Assembly: GCA_016235255.1 (NCBI GenBank)
Contig: JACRLM010000031.1
Coordinates: 107,763-146,553, forward strand
DNA length: 38,791 nt
Direction of reading: 5' to 3'
From: Nitrospinota bacterium
GTDB taxonomy: Bacteria; Nitrospinota_A; UBA7883; JACRLM01
Shown here: positions 7,840-14,852 of the stretch, in pieces
Numbering within the stretch: position 1 is the stretch's first letter
Layout of the letters: every line of letters begins with the position of its first letter
Notes under the pieces: model-generated
The model's database searches: none
What the model saw: only the letters and a program-made list of their open reading frames with translations
Told to the model about the DNA's origin: nothing
Program-made: the position numbers and the translations under genes

Positions 7840-8117
7840 AAAGAGTGAGCCTTCTGATGGCGCTGGCGATTGCCGCCGCTTTGACCGCAGCCGCCTATGG
7901 ACAGGCCGGGGACAAACCTGGCGCTGGCGAGACACTGTTCAAGGAGCGGTGCGCCGTCTGCCACGCCCTTCCATATCCGCAGGCGCTAAGCCGGGCTCAA
8001 TGGGAGGTGGCGCTAAAAACCATGAACAAGAGGCTTGCCCGGAAAGGGATGGCCACATTGACCGAGGAGGAGACGGCCACATTGAAAAGTTACTTTATGT
8101 CCATGCAGGGGAAATAG
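7836..8117 (+). CDS. Small periplasmic cytochrome c
   Basis: 93 residues with a Sec signal peptide (MALAIAAALTAAAYG) and one haem site CAVCH (39-43). It resembles the short Asp/Met-less class I cytochromes sometimes found in metal or oxidative-stress loci; a clear Met axial ligand is not obvious, though Met residues occur in KTMNKRLARKGM and YFMSM. The start overlaps the redoxin stop (ATGA) and has GAGGGG upstream, so it is the last gene of the run. A perfect terminator follows 36 bases later. It may pass electrons to or from the redoxin; the partner is unknown. Confidence 0.85.
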   Translation: MKRVSLLMALAIAAALTAAAYGQAGDKPGAGETLFKERCAVCHALPYPQALSRAQWEVALKTMNKRLARKGMATLTEEETATLKSYFMSMQGK

Positions 8118-8153
8118 CATGCGCCTATTTACATGATCCTTCCTCCCCTCATC

Positions 8154-8191
8154 GGGGGGCGGTTCCCCCACAACCGCCCCCCTTCTTTTTT
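8154..8191 (+). terminator. Rho-independent terminator after the cytochrome c gene
   Basis: A perfect 11-base-pair stem GGGGGGCGGTT (8154-8164) / AACCGCCCCCC (8172-8182), a 7-base loop and TTCTTTTTT. It separates the promoter-driven run from the Csp1-type gene. Confidence 0.95.
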
Positions 8192-8233
8192 GCGTGATAT
8201 CTTATACCTTACAACCTATTTTGAGGAGGCAAT

Positions 8234-8680
8234 ATGAACAGGAGAGAGTTGATTATCGGGGCTGGGGCAATGGCCGTGGCGGCTGTTTCCGGCACGGCTT
8301 TCGCCGCCGACGAACATCAGCACCACCATGCGTCCGGCGGCGGAGCGTATGACAAGCTGATATCCGAAGCGGTGGAATGTATGAAACGCGGCGAACTGTG
8401 CCTGCATCATTGTTTTACATCGTTCGCCGCTGGCGACACCGCGCTAGCCGCCTGCGCAAGCTCCGTCAACGACATGCTGGCGTTCTGCGCGGCCACGGTG
8501 AAGATCGCCGCCAACGAGAGCAAATATGCAAAGGAGGCCGTGGCCACTTGCATGAAGATATGCCAGGACTGCGAAAACGAATGCAGGAAACACGAAAAGA
8601 AGCACGCCACATGCAAAGATTGCGCGGACTCCTGCGCCAAATGCGTGGCCGAATGCAAGAATATCCTCGCGGCGGCCTGA
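8234..8680 (+). CDS. csp1: Csp1-type copper storage protein (four-helix bundle, DUF326)
   Basis: 148 residues with an N-terminal Tat-type signal (NRRELIIGAGAMAVAAVSG) and a His-rich start of the mature protein (DEHQHHH). The remainder is a four-helix bundle rich in Cys: 14 cysteines in patterns such as CMKICQDCENEC, TCKDCADSCAKC and VAECK, the hallmark of Csp proteins that line a helix bundle core with Cys to hold many Cu(I) ions. In known Csp1 the Tat-exported form stores copper in the periplasm. Strong GAGGAGG lies six bases upstream of the ATG. It has its own terminator and no clear -35/-10 pair. Position beside the Met/His lipoprotein run supports a copper theme. Confidence 0.9.
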   Translation: MNRRELIIGAGAMAVAAVSGTAFAADEHQHHHASGGGAYDKLISEAVECMKRGELCLHHCFTSFAAGDTALAACASSVNDMLAFCAATVKIAANESKYAKEAVATCMKICQDCENECRKHEKKHATCKDCADSCAKCVAECKNILAAA

Positions 8681-8701
8681 AACTCACCATCATTTCATTG
8701 C

Positions 8702-8740
8702 GGGGGCGGCCCTTTTTTATGTGGCCGTCCCCTTTCTTTT
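8702..8740 (+). terminator. Rho-independent terminator after csp1
   Basis: GGGGGCGGCC (8702-8711) pairs with GGCCGTCCCC (8723-8732), one G-U pair, with a T-rich loop and a TTTCTTTT tail. Confidence 0.9.
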
Positions 8741-8741
8741 A

Positions 8742-8770
8742 TTGACGCGCAACGCCAAAACTGATACAAA
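8742..8770 (+). promoter_or_regulatory. Probable promoter of the FadL-type gene
   Basis: TTGACG (8742-8747), a 17-base spacer and TACAAA (8765-8770), immediately after the csp1 terminator and about 45 bases before the fadL-type start codon. The -10 matches four of six consensus positions. Confidence 0.5.
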
Positions 8771-8815
8771 TTCAGCTATTAATAAGAATTTTCCACCTTG
8801 TTAGGGGACGTAGAT

Positions 8816-10123
8816 ATGAAAAGACTGGCACAAGCTTTGATAGCGGCTATTTTTATGGCCACACCGAATATGGCCGCGGCATCCGGCTTCCGCATCCCGG
8901 AAGTGGACAACGCCGGCACGGCGATGGGGCAGGCAGTGTCCGCCTCCGTGACCGACGCCGCCAGCGTTTATCACAATCCGGCGGCCATGATAGAGGTGCC
9001 AAACTACGCCGTCAAAGCGGGCGTTCAGTTCATCGATCCTGTGTCTGAATTCACGTCGGCGGACGCCGAATACGCGGGGCAGAACCGGACGGAAAAAACG
9101 TCCAACACCACTTTCGCCGTGCCGAGCCTTTACCTGGTCAGGAGCTTCGCGGAATCTGGGCTGGCCGTGGGCTTTGGCGCTTTTTCCAATTTCGGGCTTG
9201 GAACATCGTGGTCGGACTACGGCCGGTTCCGTTATAACGCCACGGACACCACCCTTCGCACCACCACTTACAACCTCAACGTGGCCAAGAAATTTGGCGA
9301 CAGGTTTTCCGCCGCCGTCGGTGTGGACATGATGACCTCCGACGCCCGGCTGGACGCGATGTATCCGTTCTACTACTTCGAGGCGGGCGCCGCGGACGGT
9401 TACAGGATCGTTAAAGGGACCGGAAACGGCTACGGCTTTAACGCCGCGGTGCTGTTCAAGCCTACGGGCAACATAAAGGCGTCCCTTACCTACAGGTCCA
9501 AGGTCAAGACAACGATCTCCGGCACGGCGGAAATCCTCAACTTCCCCGGAACCCTCGGGGCGCTTGTGGGCGGGGCCGGCGGCGACTATAACAGCGGGGC
9601 CGAGGTGGACATAAACTATCCGGACATCGCGGTGCTAGGCATATCCTGGCAGGCCAACGAAAAGCTGCTGGTGGAGGTTGACGTTGACTACACAGGGTGG
9701 TCCTCCTATGACAAGCTTGAGTTTAAGTTTTCCAAGCCGCTGACGCTGTCCAACGGCGTCTCCTTGCTCCCGGCCACTTCCACCCAGACCAAGGACTGGA
9801 CCAATACCACGGCCATCCGCGTCGGCGCGGCGTACAAGATCACCCCGGCCACAACGTTGCGCGCCGGGTATGTCAACGACAAGTCCGCGGTGCCGGACGC
9901 GACCTTTGATCCCCGCACACCGGACTCCGACCGGAACATCGTTTCTTTCGGCTTCGGCTACAGGGCGGGGGACCGCTTCACGCTGGACGCCACTTACGCT
10001 TACCTGTGGACCGCTTCGCGCACGGTGAACAACACCGTGGGCAACGAGGTCGGCTCTTCGGTGGACGGCGATTACAAGTCCACCGCGAACATCTTCGGGC
10101 TCTCCATCGGTTACGACTTCTGA
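8816..10123 (+). CDS. FadL/OmpP1/TodX family outer-membrane transporter
   Basis: 435 residues from the ATG at 8816, which has AGGGGACG upstream. A signal peptide ends at AAA before SGFRIPEVDNAGTAMGQAV, the FadL-type plug start, and the family NPA motif is seen (YHNPAAM, residues 54-56). The rest reads as 14 beta-strands ending in YDF, a proper barrel C-terminal Phe. FadL proteins bring long-chain fatty acids or other hydrophobic compounds across the outer membrane. No fatty-acid activation gene is adjacent, so the substrate is unknown. It is a single-gene unit with its own promoter and terminator. Confidence 0.9.
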   Translation: MKRLAQALIAAIFMATPNMAAASGFRIPEVDNAGTAMGQAVSASVTDAASVYHNPAAMIEVPNYAVKAGVQFIDPVSEFTSADAEYAGQNRTEKTSNTTFAVPSLYLVRSFAESGLAVGFGAFSNFGLGTSWSDYGRFRYNATDTTLRTTTYNLNVAKKFGDRFSAAVGVDMMTSDARLDAMYPFYYFEAGAADGYRIVKGTGNGYGFNAAVLFKPTGNIKASLTYRSKVKTTISGTAEILNFPGTLGALVGGAGGDYNSGAEVDINYPDIAVLGISWQANEKLLVEVDVDYTGWSSYDKLEFKFSKPLTLSNGVSLLPATSTQTKDWTNTTAIRVGAAYKITPATTLRAGYVNDKSAVPDATFDPRTPDSDRNIVSFGFGYRAGDRFTLDATYAYLWTASRTVNNTVGNEVGSSVDGDYKSTANIFGLSIGYDF

Positions 10124-10144
10124 CATTCGATTCGTTTGAACATG

Positions 10145-10176
10145 GCGGGGGGCCTTCACGGCTCCCCGCTTTTTTT
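10145..10176 (+). terminator. Rho-independent terminator after the FadL-type gene
   Basis: GCGGGGGGCC (10145-10154) pairs with GGCTCCCCGC (10160-10169) over a 5-base loop, followed by seven T. Confidence 0.95.
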
Positions 10177-10190
10177 ATGGGCGGAGAAAC

Positions 10191-10976
10191 ATGATCGGCG
10201 TTTTGCTGACAAGCACATGCTGGTATGAAGGGATAGACAAGGAGACTTTCGCCGCCAGAGTGGAAGAGCTTGTCAAATGCATCACGACCCTGCGCGGCCA
10301 CATCAGCCAGCCGTATGAACTCATCATTGCCGACAACTCCCCGGCAGGCAAAATGCCCTCCGAACAGATACTCGAATTGTGCCCCCCCGGCGCCATAATG
10401 CTTCGCCCGGCAAGCAATCCCGGGAAAAGCGTGGGAGAGGCCACGCTTGTGCGCGACGGGGTGCATTTATCCGCTTCCCGAGGCCATAAATGGCTATTAA
10501 AACTCACAGGCAGGTATTTTATTTTCGGCGGCTGGAGCCTGGACAGCACGATAGAAATGCTCGAAAAACGCCGCAAAAACCTTTATGTCCATCTGACTGG
10601 CGCTCCTTTGAATAAAATCCCGTGGGCTAAGGGGCACCCATTGCTGGAAAAGGAAGGGCAGGCGGAAGCCCTGCTTACCCATGTGGCGACACAGGTGTTC
10701 ATCGCCAGGCCGGATTATCTGGTCAATTCCGGCGCGCTTTCAAATGATTTCCTTTACAGGGAAAACCGATGGGTGAATTATGAGCAGCTTTTCTGGCATG
10801 CCATAAGGAACCTCGATTTCCTGCACTGGCCCGATCCTCCCGTGGACGGATATGAAGCGAACAAGTCCACGGGGATCACCATCCAGCGGAGGCTTGCGTT
10901 ATTGCGCAACAACGTCTATGAGACCACGGAGAATTACGGCCAACTTGCGCACGTGGACATATCATCGCTGCTGTGA
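10191..10976 (+). CDS. Glycosyltransferase-like protein (GT-A-like)
   Basis: 261 residues, start supported by GGAG before the ATG. The N-terminus (IGVLLTSTCWYEG, then ELIIADNSPAG) and the segment NPGKSVGEATLVRDGVHLSA followed by WLLKLTGRYFIF resemble nucleotide-sugar-binding parts of GT-A-type transferases, and DNS could be the acidic motif region, but no standard DxD is evident, so family assignment is tentative. It is soluble with no signal peptide, so it would act in the cytoplasm on a lipid or polysaccharide precursor. Its 3' end overlaps the convergent hydrolase gene by 15 bases. No other polysaccharide gene lies nearby. Confidence 0.5.
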   Translation: MIGVLLTSTCWYEGIDKETFAARVEELVKCITTLRGHISQPYELIIADNSPAGKMPSEQILELCPPGAIMLRPASNPGKSVGEATLVRDGVHLSASRGHKWLLKLTGRYFIFGGWSLDSTIEMLEKRRKNLYVHLTGAPLNKIPWAKGHPLLEKEGQAEALLTHVATQVFIARPDYLVNSGALSNDFLYRENRWVNYEQLFWHAIRNLDFLHWPDPPVDGYEANKSTGITIQRRLALLRNNVYETTENYGQLAHVDISSLL

Positions 10977-11801
10977 AGCGTTCTCCAGCCTTTCTTGAAT
11001 CCAGTTTATCGTCCGCTCAGGCGCGCCTTGGGCCTCAAGGGCGTTTCCATGCCCGGCGCCTTTCGCCACCAGAAAATATTTGGGCCCGGCCGCCATTTCG
11101 TAAAACGCCTGGCCGTGCGAAAATGGGATAATCGTGTCGGCCGTCCCGTGGATGAAAAGCTTTGGGGTGGCAAGCCGGCCGGCTATGGCGCCATTGTCCA
11201 TGGCGTCGGTCACCAGCGCCGCCGGGATCCATGGGAATATTTCGGTGGCGAAAGTTCGAAGCGAGATAAAAGAAGACTCCACCACCACCCCCGCCACAGC
11301 CGGATATTTCTCCGCCACAGCCAGCGCCGCCGCTCCGCCAAGTGAAAAGCCCCACAGCACAATTCTGTCCAGCGGGACTTTATGTTTTACGTGGAGCCAC
11401 TCCAACGCCGCCACCGCGTCCTGGGCCACTCCCTCAATAGACGGCGTCCCTTCGCTGATCCCGTATCCGCGATAGTCCACAAGAAGTATATTGGCCTTCA
11501 ACGGCGCCAACGCCTTTGCGAACCCAACCCTGTGCGAGACGTTTTCCGCGTTGCCGTGGAAGAACACCACATACCCGGCGGCCTCCTTTTTCGGCAACAG
11601 CCAGCCGTGAATCCTGAATCGTCCCGACTCCATGGTCACATCCCGGTATTCCATCTCCATCATGGAGGGATTTATCTGCAGGCCGCCGGGGGGATGGAAA
11701 AGATACACAGGCTCCATTATCCTGATATAACCCCGCAGGGAGACGAGTGCGAGAGCTAAAATCAGCGCCGCAAGAAGAAGATTTTTTGGACGCGAAGTCA
11801 T
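10962..11801 (-). CDS. Membrane-anchored alpha/beta hydrolase (BEM46-like)
   Basis: 279 residues. An N-terminal hydrophobic helix (about 7-28) without a lipobox anchors the protein, with the hydrolase outside the cytoplasm. The alpha/beta hydrolase core shows the oxyanion motif FFHGNAEN, nucleophile Ser153 in GFSLGG, acid Asp222 (GTADTIIP) and His251 (GAGHGN), so all catalytic residues are present. The family includes serine esterases and peptidases of unknown substrates; bacterial homologues are usually labelled YfhR/BEM46-like. It diverges from the reductase gene over about 58 bases and converges with the glycosyltransferase-like gene. Confidence 0.9.
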   Translation of the reverse strand: MTSRPKNLLLAALILALALVSLRGYIRIMEPVYLFHPPGGLQINPSMMEMEYRDVTMESGRFRIHGWLLPKKEAAGYVVFFHGNAENVSHRVGFAKALAPLKANILLVDYRGYGISEGTPSIEGVAQDAVAALEWLHVKHKVPLDRIVLWGFSLGGAAALAVAEKYPAVAGVVVESSFISLRTFATEIFPWIPAALVTDAMDNGAIAGRLATPKLFIHGTADTIIPFSHGQAFYEMAAGPKYFLVAKGAGHGNALEAQGAPERTINWIQERLENASQQR

Positions 11802-11859
11802 ATATTATCCATTGGATGGCCCGGACTGGCAGTATAACCGAACCTGGAAGGGGGATGTG

Positions 11860-12831
11860 ATGAAGATGATGAAAGCGGTATTGGCGGACGGACCCGGCGG
11901 GCCGGAGGTATTGCGGCTTGCGGAAGTTGCAAGGCCTCAGGCGGGACCGGGGGAGATCGTGGTGTCGGTCAAGGCGTGCGCCCTGAATCCGGTGGACTAT
12001 AAAATCAGGGCCGGCTATCTTTCCGCCCGCAGGACATATCCGGCGATTTATGGATATGACGTCTCCGGAGTCGTGGATGAAACGGGCGCAGGAGTCTCCG
12101 AATTCGCCCCCGGAGATGAAGTGTTCTATTGCGCGGAGCTTTTCGGGCAAGGGGCGTATGCGCAATTTCACGCCGTACGGACGGACATCGTCCATAAAAA
12201 ACCGGCAAACCTGACCCATGTTCAGGCGGCGGCCATTCCGCTTGCCGGGATGGCGGCATGGCAAGGGCTTTTCAAGCAGGCGCGTCTTGCCATGGGGGAG
12301 ACCATTCTTATATATGGAGCCGCCGGAGGGGTTGGATCCCTTGCGGTCCAGATGGCTTCGTGGGCTGGCGCCAGGGTGATCGGGGTCTGCTCCACCGCTA
12401 ACTTTGAATATTTGAAAAGTCTCGGGGCGGACCACATCGTTGACTATACAAAAGGGAGTGTGGCCGAAAGGATTCACCAGATCACCAATGGCGAGGGAGT
12501 TGAGGTGGTTTTAGAAACGGTGGGGGATGATTGCCTAATAGAAAGCTTTGAGATAATAAAGCAATTCGGGCGGATAGTATTCCTGAACGCCATAACATCA
12601 AACAAGCCACTTTCCGCCTTGAATCCCGCCAAGCTTAAAAACGCGGCCATTTTCTGCGAGCTGGAGCGCCCCGCAAAGGAGACCCTGTCCGCTATTTACA
12701 CCCTCGTAACACGCGGATTTATAAAGCCGCAGGTGGACCAAGTGATAAGCCTTGGGCAAGTGGCTGAAGGTCATAGGAGGCTGGAGGGGCGGCATGGCCG
12801 CGGAAAGATTGTAATAGACCTCTCCATTTAA
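11860..12831 (+). CDS. NADPH:quinone reductase-like medium-chain oxidoreductase
   Basis: 323 residues from the ATG at 11860, which has AGGGGG five bases upstream; an earlier in-frame ATG at 11812 has none. The GroES-like N-terminal domain contains GYDVSGVV and GDEVF; the Rossmann fold has GAAGGVG (153-159), typical of NADPH-binding zeta-crystallin/quinone reductases. The structural-zinc Cys cluster of alcohol dehydrogenases is absent, so a zinc-free quinone oxidoreductase or enoyl reductase is likely. The substrate is unknown. The gene diverges from the hydrolase. The 178 bases that follow contain no gene; they hold a weak inverted repeat TTAAC-N8-GTTAA (12971-12988). Confidence 0.9.
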   Translation: MKMMKAVLADGPGGPEVLRLAEVARPQAGPGEIVVSVKACALNPVDYKIRAGYLSARRTYPAIYGYDVSGVVDETGAGVSEFAPGDEVFYCAELFGQGAYAQFHAVRTDIVHKKPANLTHVQAAAIPLAGMAAWQGLFKQARLAMGETILIYGAAGGVGSLAVQMASWAGARVIGVCSTANFEYLKSLGADHIVDYTKGSVAERIHQITNGEGVEVVLETVGDDCLIESFEIIKQFGRIVFLNAITSNKPLSALNPAKLKNAAIFCELERPAKETLSAIYTLVTRGFIKPQVDQVISLGQVAEGHRRLEGRHGRGKIVIDLSI

Positions 12832-13009
12832 CTGGCGCGTCCAAAGTATAGCTCCGGAATTTCCGTTTTAGAATCCCCAAGCTTTTATCATTGTTTATCA
12901 ATGCATTACCTTTCAACAGCAGCAAATATGCGCAACTTTTTGAATCCTTCACATTTAACAGACATCTAACTTAACATTATAAAGTTAACTTTCTAGAGGG
13001 TAGTGGGAC

Positions 13010-13456
13010 ATGGATCAAAGCAAAGCCGGTCAACATTTCGTTGTCATAATTCTCAGTTTATCCGTCCTTTTGATGATTATCTTCTCTGCCATTTTCTACG
13101 CGGGGGTTTTTTACGACAACTGGTACAGCGCGGACTATATGCTTGTGGTCGCGGCGACAATCGTGCTGTTCTCGGACCTGACTTACGCCTGCATCGGGGC
13201 GGGCTACCTGATAATCAACCGCGCTTACCCGGTTTCAAAGTCCAATATAATACTCGCCTTTGCGGCCATCCCGCTCCAGACCCTGCCTTCGTTAAAGCAG
13301 ATGTATGAGCCGGTCATCGGCCCGGTGTCTGACATGTCGGCGGCCTGGGCGGGGCTTGCGGTCTCCGCGGTCCTGCTGGCATGGTGCCTGGCCGAAACCG
13401 TAAAACTCATCAAGACTTATCCGGGACATTTTGTCCCCAGCGAAGCCACCAGGTAG
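13010..13456 (+). CDS. Four-helix integral membrane protein of unknown function
   Basis: 148 residues with four predicted membrane segments (about residues 10-32, 41-65, 75-92 and 105-125) and a short soluble C-terminus. I do not recognise the family; no Cys pairs, haem ligands or transport motifs are obvious. The gene is a single unit with a terminator immediately after. It lies convergently with the porin-cytochrome pair, 82 bases apart, so no shared operon exists. The start codon choice is only moderately supported (GTGGGAC before the ATG). Confidence 0.65.
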   Translation: MDQSKAGQHFVVIILSLSVLLMIIFSAIFYAGVFYDNWYSADYMLVVAATIVLFSDLTYACIGAGYLIINRAYPVSKSNIILAFAAIPLQTLPSLKQMYEPVIGPVSDMSAAWAGLAVSAVLLAWCLAETVKLIKTYPGHFVPSEATR

Positions 13457-13479
13457 ATCCCTCCCCCTGTGGTTATCGG

Positions 13480-13514
13480 GCCGGCGCGGAAACCCCACCC
13501 GCGCCGGCATTTTT
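13480..13514 (+). terminator. Terminator after the membrane protein gene
   Basis: GCCGGCGCGG (13480-13489) pairs with CCGCGCCGGC (13499-13508) and is followed by A and five T. The T-run lies on the plus side, so it serves the plus-strand gene. Confidence 0.9.
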
Positions 13515-13538
13515 ATTTTGTGAAGGCCGTAAGGTAAG

Positions 13539-14852
13539 CTAGAACCTGTATCCCACCTGGCCGTACATGGTGGTGGTGTTGAAGTTGTCGGCGTAGCGGG
13601 TGGAATATATCGAGTTGATGTCCAGGTATTTCTCCGACGAGTATTGCCAGGACAGCACGGCGTAGATGTTCCTGGTGAACGCGTAGTCCATGTTCAATTC
13701 ATACACCATCTGGTCCAGGCCGCCCATCTGCCCATCCTGCGTGTTCTTCATCCAGGTGACGGCCGCGTCGGCGTTGAATTTTTCGAAAAGCGTCACGCCA
13801 ATCGACGCGTACACAGCCTGTACCTTGGACGTAAAATAGTCCAGGTCGGAATAACGTATGTCCCACCTGGTGTCGAAAATGAAATTGGTGTCCCGCAGAC
13901 CCACGTAACTCTGCGGGGCGGATTTCCCGTCGGCCTCGCGATAGCGGTAGTCCGTTCCGGCGTAAAGGCTCAGCGTCTTCCATATCCCCGTCTCGCCCCG
14001 AAGCCGGGCGACGCGGTATTTGTCCTCCAGAAGCTCCACCTTCCACTCGGTGTGCGACGCTTCCCGGTTTATCGCCCGGAACTCGTTATATGTGGCGCTG
14101 AGTACAAAGGCCTTGGAGACTCTCCAGTTAAGTTGCGCCAGGGCGTTTGTCATGTCCCACCCTTTGGTCACGATCTTGCTTGATCCGTCCGCCTCTTCGT
14201 CCACATTGTCCATGTCCACGCTGGCCTGGAAATGGAAACCCTCCATCGCCGGCATGAAATAAATGAAGGCGTTGGCCCGCTCCCTGTCCTTGTTCCCCTT
14301 GTAGGTGTCGTAGGCGTAGCCGCCGGAGGCGCCGAACTCGTCCGTCCGGGTGAAGATGTATCCGCCATAGGCGTTGTAGTCCGTATTGAAGCTGTCATGG
14401 TATGGGTCCGGCCGCGCGCCGCCGAAAAGGCCGAAGCCGTTCTTGTTGTTGAGCCATATCTTGGCGTTCACTCCGTCCACCATCTCGCTGACGAATTCCT
14501 CGACGAACGAACGGCCGATGGTGATGTCGGCGAAATCGGCCAGTTTCCTGTATTTGAGGTTGGCCATTATCACCCGGCCCCCGGGGATGCCGTCGTTATA
14601 GTCGTTGTTGGAGAAACGGGCCGCCCCGTCCAGGTTGAACGAAAGCTTGTCCTCGCCGAGCAGACCTTCCTGGATGTAACGGTAATAAAGGGTGGTGGCG
14701 CTAAAGCTCTGGGTGTCCAGTGTGTCGCTTATGTTGATGGAGCTTATGGCCATGCGGCCGTGGGGCTCCGTGTCAACGGCGCGGGACACACCCGGGACGA
14801 ACAGCGCCACTATGGCGAAAAGGGCCGCTGTTTTATATATGTGCCTTCTCAT
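13539..14852 (-). CDS. Outer-membrane beta-barrel (porin) paired with the multihaem cytochrome
   Basis: 437 residues from the ATG at 14852, which overlaps the cytochrome stop as ATGA, so translation is coupled. A signal peptide (KTAALFAIVALFVPGVSRA) precedes many amphipathic beta-strands with Tyr/Trp/Phe girdles; the last residues GQVGYRF end in Phe as outer-membrane barrels do. There is no haem motif. In Geobacter, Shewanella and relatives, such a barrel holds a multihaem cytochrome to carry electrons across the outer membrane (Pcc/MtrB-like). The barrel is smaller than MtrB (about 690 residues), and here the cytochrome is upstream. Function as a conduit is inferred from the pairing. Confidence 0.8.
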   Translation of the reverse strand: MRRHIYKTAALFAIVALFVPGVSRAVDTEPHGRMAISSINISDTLDTQSFSATTLYYRYIQEGLLGEDKLSFNLDGAARFSNNDYNDGIPGGRVIMANLKYRKLADFADITIGRSFVEEFVSEMVDGVNAKIWLNNKNGFGLFGGARPDPYHDSFNTDYNAYGGYIFTRTDEFGASGGYAYDTYKGNKDRERANAFIYFMPAMEGFHFQASVDMDNVDEEADGSSKIVTKGWDMTNALAQLNWRVSKAFVLSATYNEFRAINREASHTEWKVELLEDKYRVARLRGETGIWKTLSLYAGTDYRYREADGKSAPQSYVGLRDTNFIFDTRWDIRYSDLDYFTSKVQAVYASIGVTLFEKFNADAAVTWMKNTQDGQMGGLDQMVYELNMDYAFTRNIYAVLSWQYSSEKYLDINSIYSTRYADNFNTTTMYGQVGYRF

